Below are positions 12,371-21,815 of a stretch of DNA of 64,000 nucleotides, piece by piece. This stretch comes from Macrophomina tecta. Its lineage: Eukaryota > Ascomycota > Dothideomycetes > Botryosphaeriales > Botryosphaeriaceae. The stretch lies in assembly GCA_024180945.1 (NCBI GenBank), contig JAKSGN010000003.1:3100001-3164000 (forward strand). The letters run 5' to 3'. The stretch's first letter is position 1. Every line of letters starts with the position of its first letter. Both the position numbers and the translations under genes were made by a program. Below the pieces are notes generated by a model. It ran no database searches. It worked only from the letters and a program-made list of their open reading frames with translations, and was not told the origin of the DNA.

Positions 12371-13950
12371 CGTTGCGTGTGTATCCTTGAAACTGCTTGA
12401 ACGATGTTGAACACAATTTTGCGTGGGCTTTGCTTTGATTTATATCCTCGTGCAAGTGGCCAACTGTTGGTGCGACGCAAGGCCCGGAGAGGGGGTGGGG
12501 GGAGGGGACAGAGGGATGTTCAGATGAGTACAACGGTTTTTACTATAAGTAGGGATACATGTGTCCGGAATGAGGAAGTCTAAGGCTGAGAGAGACGACC
12601 GGCAAAGTGTCTAAGAGCTCCTGGACTACTGGTTGGCTTCATGAAAATTTTGATTATTTCTCCGGCTAGAGAGGCGACCTCCACCGTAAAAAGCTATACT
12701 AGCATGCAGGGACCAAGGTCGAAAAACACTAACTCCTGCGTGCTATACAATGCCACTCAATCCCGTTCAATTTTACGCAGCAGCAGAAACCCTTCCACCA
12801 CCTGAAGGATGAGAGAGTTGCACCAATTTCGGTATGAATTGTGTTCCTCATCGCGCTACGTCTGTTTGCTGTGACAAGGACGATTTGAGGGAGCAATGAC
12901 AGGGAAATTCATGGTCACAGGAACAGCGGGGATGTTCGACCTGCCGTCTTCGTGACTAGCGCGGTAAAAAAAGAAAAGAAAAATACCAATGATAACTTGG
13001 TTCATAGCATTTCAGGTTGCTCCAATACCCTGCCTGTTGCAGCCAAGCCCGCGAGTGCTACACAATGGTTGAGGCGCCAAGATCACAACTGATCAGAGGT
13101 GGTTAGCGGACAGAGCTAGAAGCTGAAAACAAGATCGTGAGGTGTACGCTTGGCCCTACCACGAGGCTTCACCAAAGTTTTGCATTGTCGAAGTATTGGA
13201 GCGGTGCGTGTACGGCGTAATTGTAGGCCGCGCGATAGAATCGCCACTTTAAGATGCACGATTGGTTCTACGTTTTCGGCGATGTTTGTTGCACGAAGAA
13301 CAATTCATTGGAAGTAACACAGGCCGGCACTGTGGCGTACGTTTAAAAAACACCGGTAGGATGCTAGTGCTCACCTCTCAGCGTTGAAATGCCCGGCTAT
13401 GTTGTCATGCAATTCGGACGTTGTCGACGGAAGGCAACAACTTCGGGTAGCTTCTGCATGCGCGCGGTTTGAGAGGCGAACGGATCCAGGATGCGTACTC
13501 ATCTTGAACCTCTTTGAACCATGTGGGAAGCTAAAGTAAAAGCTGCATATAGGATAGGTGGAAAATGATGCGAGATCTCTATATCGGGAGTGAACACTGT
13601 TGCTTTCGGTGACAATTTCGTAACAAAAACCATCAAGTGCCAATGCAGCATTGCAACGAGATCACTGGAAACAATGACAAAAGCAGAATAGCTGTTTGGC
13701 AGCACTGCTGCTGTCAAGGCAGTGTTGAATGGCCAACATCCTTCTGATTCGTTCGCTCCGACAGGGGCGCAAAAACGGCTCCGCACTGCGTTCGACGTTG
13801 CGCCGAGTGAAGCAAATACGGGGAGTAACAGATCCTCCTTAGCAGCCGATCAGTATCACTGTTCCATCTTGCATCGATCGTCACTTGTGATGCGGTCAGG
13901 CGTGCCATTTTCTTTTGTTCCGACGATTGACCAGTTACCCAAATAGGCTA
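12371..13950. other. intergenic, nothing recognised
   Basis: Apart from the presumed promoter of the secreted-protein gene (to about 12540), I see no gene, RNA or repeat here. Frames on both strands are short and carry no domain. Confidence 0.5.
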
Positions 13951-14191
13951 GGCCGGTGGGATGAGCTGCACATCCCACACGGGCCGACGAGGTAGCTTTA
14001 CATCCCATCTGAGCCGGTGCCGTTACTTCCACATCCCACTCGAGCCGGTGGCGAAAATGGTATGGTCAAGGCTGAGGAGGAAGCATAGAAGCTGATAGAT
14101 CGTCATGTCCAGCCTCACATCCCACTCCGGCCGGTCCTAGATCTCTGCTAGATTGGCGGCCCAGATTCAGCCCATCCCACAGGAACCGATG
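13951..14191. promoter_or_regulatory. cluster of six copies of a ~20-bp promoter motif
   Basis: A motif close to ACATCCCACTCGAGCCGGTG recurs upstream of the carotenoid oxygenase. Forward copies are at 13970-13989, 14000-14019, 14031-14050, 14117-14136 and about 14172-14191, the last the most diverged. A partial copy in the opposite direction (GGCCGGTGGGATG) is at 13951-13963. The two conserved cores are CATCCCA and GCCGGT. Copies 1 to 3 are spaced 30 and 31 bp, roughly three helical turns, so they present on the same DNA face. The cluster ends about 180 bp before the ATG at 14369. This arrangement is what one expects of binding sites for a dedicated regulator; the identity of the factor is unknown. 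Confidence 0.7.
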
Positions 14192-14218
14192 GCCACGTCA
14201 TGAATGAGATCACCAGAG

Positions 14219-14229
14219 CATAAATAGAG
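14219..14229 (+). promoter_or_regulatory. TATA-like box of the carotenoid oxygenase gene
   Basis: CATAAATAGAG lies 140 bp upstream of the oxygenase ATG and immediately downstream of the repeated-motif cluster, a plausible core promoter position. Confidence 0.5.
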
Positions 14230-14368
14230 CCGACAGGAGCACCTTGCTCACACTCTGTGCCTTCTCCATGCATATTTTCAAACAGCCTTGCCTCTGAAGT
14301 GCTTAGTGTTGACTCGTTCCTACGTTCAAAGTTGCTTACTAGCGCCCGCCGTAACACCACCGCAAAGT

Positions 14369-15433
14369 ATGGTCCGCAAGCTGAATTACGATGACTTCTC
14401 AGGAGCTACTCGCCCCTTTCGTGCTGATGTAGAACTGGACGACCTCGAAGTCGAGGGCAAAATCCCACCAGAGCTGGACGGGACCTTCTATCGTGTGCGT
14501 ATCTACAGCTTATGAACCCCGTCACTCACTCATCGCCAAAACTTTTTCGCCATCTCATGATTAATCATTCGAAAAAACCCTACCTCTCGATTTTTAAGTT
14601 TAATGTCATTTCAGCAACGAACTGGAGCTCATTCGACTCCGTGGCCTTCAACTTACCAGTCGGACAGGTTATGCATGACCCATACTATCCTCGAGACTAC
14701 TACAAAAACGGCAGCAAGACCATCCCGTTCGATGGAGACGGCTCTATCAGCGCGTTCCGCATCAAGAACGGCAACTGCGCCTTCAAACAACGATATGTGC
14801 TGACCGAACGCTTCCTCGCGGAGCGTCAGGCCGGCCGCGCCATGTTCGGGATCCTCAAGACGCCCTTCTCCCACCACCCGTGCGTTCGCGCAGTACAGGA
14901 CAACACTGCGAATACAAATGTTATCGTGCATGCTGGGAAGCTCCTGGCGCTGAGTGAGCAGGGACCGCCGTATGAGTTGGACCCGAGTAAGTCACCCTCA
15001 AGGCAGACTGCGTCCTTCCAGCTGGCGCACTTGGAGAAATGGCCACGTCCGAGGTATGATTGAGACTAAAAATTCCGGGCGGCATTGCAGATACGATGAG
15101 AACGTTGGGGAACACGCCTTTTCCAGGGCAGATCCCCAAAGGCGCTCCGTTTACGGCGCATCCCCATGTTGACCCAAACTCTGGGGATCTTGTGGGGTAT
15201 GGATATGGTCTCAATGGGGTCGAGAGCAATGATGTGAGATTGCCCGTTGTCTTGGCAGAGCCGCTTCACACACTCTGACCCTTCATGTTGTAGTGCACTG
15301 TTTGGGTATTGGACAAAAATGGTAAAAAGACGTTTGAGCGAACCCTGACGATGCCCGGAAACGGCTTCGTGCATGACTGCGCTATTGTAAGTTGAAGTCC
15401 AAGCCGGGGCCACAGTTTGAAATCACTGAGACA
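14369..15433 (+). pseudogene. carotenoid/stilbene cleavage oxygenase, 5' half (split gene)
   Basis: Exons 14369-14494, 14668-14986, 15091-15233 and 15294-15386 encode the first 227 codons of a carotenoid cleavage oxygenase (RPE65/lignostilbene dioxygenase family). Family marks are the opening LEVEGKIPPELDGTFYR, then FDGDGSISAFRIKNG, FKQRYVLTERFL, PFTAHPHVDP (first Fe-ligand His) and GNGFVHDCAI (second Fe-ligand His). After exon 4 a GTAAGT donor opens an intron that runs into a hAT element at 15434; the last 8 bp before it, CTGAGACA, are one half of the target-site duplication. The other half of the gene lies 29 kb away on the minus strand at 43386-45036. The family uses non-haem Fe(II) to cleave a carotenoid or stilbene double bond with O2. 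With only two of four iron-binding His this half cannot be active. An upstream in-frame ATG at 14288 is possible, but 14369 matches the family start better. Confidence 0.9.
15426..15433 (+). repeat. 8-bp hAT target-site duplication, site A (left partner)
   Basis: CTGAGACA directly abuts the outer end of the left hAT copy. Its partner is not at the other end of this copy but at 45046-45053 in reverse complement, next to the second copy. Confidence 0.93.
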
Positions 15434-18158
15434 CAGACATCCCAGTAATAAATATATATTTATTATTAAGGGCATATTTATTGTTAAGCTTTTCCATAAG
15501 GATAATAATATAGACGCTGCCAATAAATATATATTGTTAACTATTAATAATATAGGCCCACTATTTTCCAGCGCCAATTCCCCCAGAGTGTTTCAGATTA
15601 AATTGCAGTCTTGTACGCATATTACTGCTTATCAGGCCTCTAGATAGGAGGTGAACTCCAATGTTTGTAACTCCTAGCAACCGAAACTGCTGCCTCGCCA
15701 TACCCGTCACGTTGCAAGTACGCAGTTCGTAATACATCAGCGACATATCTCTACACACGACAATGGACGTCAACATATCCTCACTGCCCCAATCCAATGC
15801 CCCGTCAAGTTCTTCCTCCGTGGTACCCTCTGACAGTGCCTCACAAGTTGCCAGCACACTGTCAGAACCCGAGGCATCGTCAGCTCAGCATACGGTCAAG
15901 AGACGGAAACTGAGAGCCACATTAACATGGGATCACTTTCGAGAAGCTCAAGGCGACGAGCCACGTACTATGAGCGGGAAATTACTTCACTACTGCACGC
16001 GTTGTCGCAATCCATCCTGGTCAACCCACATATCTGGCAACGCCCGCTATCATCTCGAGAAGGCTCATCACATACTTGTTCGAGAGGATTCAAAATCTCA
16101 AAACAGGCGCCAACTAGCCATCGAAAATGCCTTCGCAAGAACAACCGGCAAGCGGCTGCAGCAAGTCAGGGAGAATGAGATGAACGCTCTACGGAGTGTA
16201 ATCAATGTCGATGCCTTTCGAGAGGCACAGATGTTGCTATCCGCACATAAACATTTACCGCTCAACTTCGTAACCTGGCCGGAATACCAGGCACTTCTGG
16301 CCGCGATAAACCCTGCCGTTGAAGAGTTCCTAACTGATTCCGGTAGCACAGTTGCGGCGGACTTGGATAGGGCCTACGATGCGCATCAACAATCCGTAAA
16401 GGAATGGCTAGAACGTGCCCGGAGCCTCGTACACATTGCTATGGACGTATGGCCTTCTCCTCAGCGGAAGGCCTATATCGCTGTTCACGCCCAATGGGTT
16501 GACGAGGCCTACAAACCTCGGAAAGCATTGCTAGGGCTACCAAACCTCCGCCGCTCTCACGCCGGCACGGCTATGGCACCTCACTTGATGACGATTATCC
16601 GACAGTACCACTTAGCGCCCCGAATCGGCTACTTCACTGGGGACAATGACGCAAAGAATGACACCTGTCTCCGCCAACTTGCTGTTGAGCTGTCGCAAGA
16701 GTACGGCCTTACACTTGACCCAGTGTCCTCTCGAACGCGGTGTGCCGGCCACATCATTAACTTGTCCCTTCAAGCCTTTCTCTTTGCAACTAGTGAGGAC
16801 GCTCTGCAGGCCGCAATTGCGCAGGCGCAACACGAGGTAAATGATGTAACAGTTGCGGACGCGTTACACGACCAAATTCAGTCGAACACTTGTCACAAGA
16901 GTCACGACAGGCGCAAGAAACGCCATGACACTGCCGGCTGGCGGAGCATCGGCCCAATGGGTAAACTCCACAACATTGCGGTGTTCATCCGTAATTCCAC
17001 AGTGCGCAACGATGCATGGGATGACATTGCAGAAAAGGCGCTTGGAATTGACAATATCACCCGTTGGAACTCATGGTTCAAGTTGCTTGATGCGGCTATC
17101 AGCCAAGAGGGTCCATTGTCAATATTCCTCAACCAATACCACAACGAGCTGGAAGACGACATCCTCACACATGATGATTGGCAAGTACTCAAAATGACTC
17201 ACGAGTTCTTGCAGCCGTTTTACCAAGCGACCTTGGAGCAGCAAATGGAGTGGGCATCAATAGATCAGGTGCTAGAGAATATGGATATTCTTTTCATGCA
17301 GTTTGAGAATGCCAAGGTAAGCCATGGACGGCTCGATCGATTACCAGACCTGGACTGATGTTAAAGCAGGGCAAATACGCCAGCAACGCGCGTATGGTTC
17401 ATTCCATTCACATGGGTTGGTGGGTTCTCTCGAAGTATTATGAAGAGAGTGACAGAAACCCAATATATGCCACGGCATTATTGCTCCATCCAGAAAAGCG
17501 CCGGAGGTACCTTGACCGCCACTGGGCAGAGGAATGGAGGCAGACCGCTATTGCTGGTGCACGGCAGCATTGGGCGAAGTACAAGGACCGGCCACTCCCG
17601 TCGGAGTCCGCGGCTCGGCTGAACGACGAACGACGGGAAGTAACACCGTACGAGCGTATCAAGCAGTCAATGAGTGTCTTGGATGAACCCGGAGATGAGG
17701 ATGAATTCGAAAAATTCGTCAATTCTCCGCCAAGACCTATGACGACCAAAACACCGCTTGAATGGTGGTGTCGAGAAGAACAGAGGATTGAGTATCCACG
17801 TTTACACCAATTGGCCATTGACATACTAAGTGTGCCGGCGATGTCCGACGATCCGGAACGGGTATTCTCTTGCGCAAGGCGGACAATTTCTTGGGACAGG
17901 GCACGGCTCTCGCCTGATACTATCGAGAAGCTTCAATGCCTGAGCAACTGGGTGAAGAATGACTTGGTCCGCAAAGTCTACGTGGCAGTAGATGGTAAGG
18001 TCATGGATATTGCTGGCGGCAACGACGACATGCATGGCGCTTCAGTTTTATATTAATAATTATTGATAAGCTTAGCAATCGATAATAATATTAGGATCTG
18101 CCAATGAATACATAAGAATATGTCAATATTATGTATTTATTTATTATTGGGATGTCTG
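15434..18158 (+). mobile_element. hAT DNA transposon, left copy, 2,725 bp
   Basis: The element is bounded by terminal inverted repeats of about 21 bp with one mismatch, starting CAGACATCCCA at both ends (15434-15454 and 18138-18158). It contains one intact transposase gene at 15763-18056 in the same orientation. The 329-bp leader and 102-bp trailer are AT-rich. A subterminal direct repeat of about 45 bp, containing AAGCTT, GATAATAATAT and CTGCCAAT, occurs near both ends (about 15487-15530 and 18069-18115). An 8-bp duplication and a CAG terminus are standard for hAT. The flanking octamers of this copy differ (CTGAGACA versus CTTGCAGC), so the two sides come from different insertion sites. The copy at 45054-47778 is its inverted twin: position x here pairs with 63212 minus x. 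Confidence 0.95.
15763..18056 (+). CDS. hAT transposase with BED zinc finger (left copy)
   Basis: Two exons, 15763-17316 and 17370-18056, with a 53-bp GTAAGC...GCAG intron give 746 aa. The N-terminus is Ser-rich, followed by the basic KRRKLR and a BED-type finger: W and F near 55-60, C78-x2-C81 and H97-x4-H102. The RNase H-like core has the first catalytic Asp in AMDVWPSP (D228) and the second in GYFTGDNDAKND (D294). It also has the LLGLPNL and SHAGTAM segments that usually lie between them. The C-terminal dimerisation region shows WWCREEQRIEYPRL, DILSVPAMSDDPERVFS and LSPDTIEKLQCLSNW. All conserved blocks are present and the frame is unbroken, so the enzyme is potentially active in cut-and-paste transposition. 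It differs from the other copy at one residue, A142 here and T142 there. Confidence 0.93.
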
Positions 18159-18166
18159 CTTGCAGC
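18159..18166 (+). repeat. 8-bp hAT target-site duplication, site B (left partner)
   Basis: CTTGCAGC abuts the inner end of the left hAT copy. Its matching partner is the reverse complement GCTGCAAG at 47779-47786 beyond the second copy. It lies within coding sequence of the AAA ATPase gene (Val-Leu-Gln-Leu). Confidence 0.93.
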
Positions 18167-21100
18167 TCGTACATTCCATGCAGTACACCGTCGCGAATCT
18201 CCAAAGGCTTCCATTCCCCACAACCGGAAACCTACCGCAATCTAAAACGCAGGCAGAAAACGTTGTAGGCCCTCAGAGTCCAACAAAGAGATCCGAAGAT
18301 GAGTATTTCCGCAAGCTAAGGGAATCCGAGAAAGCTGCGGCATACCTCAGGCCCGATGTAATCACTTTGATCGGCCCGATGAATCAAATATACAGTCTTT
18401 CATTCGAAAAATGCAAGACATGGAAGGCAAGTGAAAGTTGTCGTTTTCATGCGTTACAAAACGGGCTGACGAGTTGCAGGGCATGAGTGAGGCAATGAGG
18501 CAATTGTTTCAAGACTGTTCGTGGCCCGTGGAATATGGAGTAATATTCGGTGAGGGGAAACACTTTGAGAAATACTTTAACGTAATCAGACAATTGCCGG
18601 AGAAGGAAAAGACGGAGAGCGAGACTGCCATACCACTACGAGACTGGGAAAAGTTAGTACAACCGGGCTGGACCGTTGGCGTACAGTTGCTGCGTGAGCG
18701 GATTTTCCAAGACCTCCAGTCTCCGAATATGCTGCCCATGGAAGTTTTGACCCACCTGGATCCAATCGAGCGGCCTTCTGCCCCTATAGTATCAGCATAT
18801 GAGAATAAAGTTCAGTACACCGTTGACTTCTTTGAAAGAGATGGAAATTACGGGAACAGATTTCTGTATCAAAAGAATTACGCTGCTCCAATCTCATTTC
18901 GTGTAGCTCAGGAGCCAAACACGACCCGATCGGTACTTCAGGAAGTCAAAACAATCATCCGATCACAGACAGCCAGGTTCAGAAATCCTCACCCTGGCCA
19001 TGGAGCGGACCTGCCATCTTCACCACCAACGTACTCAGCTCCTTCAGATGAGCTCAACAGAGGGGATATTGTCGGGCAGACATCTCTCCACATTCACTCC
19101 AATCTTCTCTTGAATGCTCTCAGGTCTGTCATACAGTTCCAATCTCTTCAACCGCTCAGACAAAGTGCCTCGATGATGGGGTTTCCGTCAGAGGCCCCAA
19201 ATCAGCTTACCCCTGAGCCGGTAACCGACTTGGAGAATGGAATTTTCCTGTACCCATTCAAGGACTTGTTCTTCCACAGAGACGCATTGAAGCGCTACAA
19301 AGCATCGCAGGATATCAGCAGGCTACGCCATACAAACGAGTACAACCGACATTGCGACGAGCACATCGATATCCTGCTGGAGTACCTAGATACAAATCCG
19401 AACGTGCGGGTAGATGTGGCAGAAGATATGTTCAAACGTGGTGTCGCAACATTCAAGTGGGTCTGGCTCCTCCTGAGGCCCGGTGCGCCTGTCTATGTCC
19501 GCGAAGGAGAGGGGCTACTGAACTGCTACATCGTCGAGTCAGTGGAGCATTCAGAGCCACTGGAGAAAGCCCTCAATTGCAAAGTGGACCTCTGGAACCT
19601 CGATTTCAATGGGAGATACTTGAGTCGGACAACAAAAACAGTACAGATCCCTTTTTTCGAAGGCGAGAAAAATATCTCTGAATTATCGGTGTTCCCCACC
19701 AGTCGTTCAGGCGACGCCAATCTTCAAGCATCACTTATCGAGCGTGGCAAGAAATTCGTCGACATTTTAAGGCGGTCCGCTGTTCAAGAATATAGCGGAC
19801 CCAGCGGAAGGGATGGCGTGAAAAGGGTATGAGCCCCTCTGGCGAAGAAATACGATCTGATATTCAACTAAAATGAAACAGTACAACTCGTCCAGGCTAA
19901 TCGTGGACTACACCGATAGGCCATGGGAGCAGCCTGGTTGGGACAAGCCGCACCACCCCTGTAAGGTGGACTATAAGTACGGCCTTGGGTCGAGAACACG
20001 GGTCCAAGCCTGCGAGTGCTCAATCTGCGCAGCAGAAGAGGCGCTCAGCCCGGGCTACGGAACGCGAGCATACTCAGACTATGATAGTATAGACCTCAAA
20101 CAAGCGGGGGACCTTACAGACCTTCAGTACATGCTGTGCTGGTCTCACGTTTATGGATTTTCATTCCAAGACCGAACCTATGGTGAGCGTAACAAGTCCA
20201 GGGGGTTTATCATCGTCGTTGACATGTCGCACAGATTTGTTTGCTGTCCATGGGCTAAGGGAGGCAACCTTCAACAAAGATATGATCAAGGATCTAATTG
20301 TTGCCGATGCTACCAAAAAGATGGTAATGGCACTTTGTGAGGTTTATGACAGAAACGACCAAGAGAACAACCTTTTTCCTACCGAGTTGATCCGAGGAAA
20401 GGGGGAAGGGCGAATTATTCTCCTACATGGTGCACCCGGCACTGGCAAGACGTTCACCGCCGGTAAGATATGCGAGAGAAAAATCTTTCGAATTAACCAT
20501 TAAGCTGAAATCAACAGAACTAGTAGCAGAGTACACGGCAAGGCCTCTTTTGACTATCACAGCCGCCGATCTTGGAGATGAACCAGGGACGATGGAACGC
20601 ACGCTACAACGCTTCTTCCGGGATGCAGGGCGGTGGGACGCCATTCTTCTTCTGGATGAGGCCGACGTTTATGTTGCGAAAAGAACAAGAGATAACCACA
20701 AGACTAACGTCATTGTGTCTGGTGAGTTGCAGCCTCACGATTCGCGAAGAGATCCGCTAATTTGTATCAAGTGTTCCTTCGCGCTCTGGAGTACTTCAAA
20801 GGGATCCTTTTCCTCACAACAAATCGTGTAGGGGTATTCGATGAAGCCCTCATGACCCGAATTCATGTGCAAATACATTATCCACGTCTGACACGTGAGG
20901 CACGACAGAAGATATGGTCTTCTAAAATTCACAAACTTCGAGATAACCACGTCAACGGTGGACAGCAATTTCACTGCGACGAGGCAGTTGAAGAATTCCT
21001 GCACTACGACAGTACACTTGACGAGTTCGAGTGGAATGGAAGGCAGATCTCTAATGGTATGGATCTAATCTGTGGTCATTGAAACACAACTGATTTCGGG

Positions 21101-21404
21101 ATTAGTTTTTCAAACGGCCGTTTCTCTTGCAGTATGGGACGCCAAGGCAGGACATCTGCGACGGCAGATACCGATCTTGAAAGTAAGACATGTCAAGCAA
21201 GTAGTGGAAATGTCGAGGGACTTTCAGGACTATCGTAAAAAGGTCGTCAGGTTGGACGAAACAACTTGGGCTTACAATACAAGAATGCGTGCAGATGGTC
21301 CTTCACCGACACTCCAGGCGAATGACACCAGCAAGGGGATATTCCATCCCACGGGTCCTCATGGCTGGGCTGATGACTCTTCTGAAACCTCATCAGAAGC
21401 ATAG
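18159..21404 (+). pseudogene. ULD-DUF7025-AAA+ ATPase, 3' part (5'-truncated by hAT/inversion)
   Basis: Seven exons: 18159-18426, 18480-19826, 19882-20182, 20235-20462, 20518-20721, 20772-21056 and 21106-21404. They give about 976 codons with no start of their own. Order: a linker, a ubiquitin-like ULD segment (LIGPMNQIYSLSFEKCKTWK then MSEAMRQLF), a long middle region matching the DUF7025 pattern (FKWVWLLLRPGAPVY ... VDLWNLDFNGRYL ... IPFFEG), then an AAA core. The AAA core has Walker A GAPGTGKT, Walker B ILLLDEAD, sensor 1 FLTTNR and the Arg-finger region TRIHVQIHYPRL. The first intron uses a GC donor; the other five use GT. All junctions keep phase. The first codons read in frame through the octamer CTTGCAGC, and upstream coding continues on the minus strand at 47787-48461. 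These proteins are common in Pezizomycotina; their function is undefined. Confidence 0.85.
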
Positions 21405-21815
21405 TTAGACGGCTTGGCAACGATCTCTGGCACTCAAGTAAGGCAGTATGGCGATATGTTTTTTCTCTTGTGCTTTTCCTTTCGTCTAGTCATTTTATTC
21501 TTTGTTAATCTTGTCATTATCTACTACTAAGGTCACGCTGTAATATAATTCCCATAGTCAAATTGATGTTTGTTTCATTGTTTGCTCTAGTATGCCAACA
21601 TCTTTCCACTTCTGTGCTATACCGTATTGGCACCATTGCTCCAGTTGGTTGTTCCACATCAAGTATATGAACTACTTAGGGTCACTTCTTGAAACCATGA
21701 ACGAAAGTTCTCATTGTTCCGTGAAGCCGATGTATTCTGGGAGTACCGGCGCACTGGACCGGAATTGTGGGCGCCGTCGTGGCTTAACTCTACTTTTTCC
21801 TTTCCATTTCGCCAC
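21405..21815. other. intergenic, convergent 3' ends
   Basis: The spacer between the AAA gene and TDP1, which converge here, is AT-rich and T-rich just after 21440. No gene seen. Confidence 0.5.
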
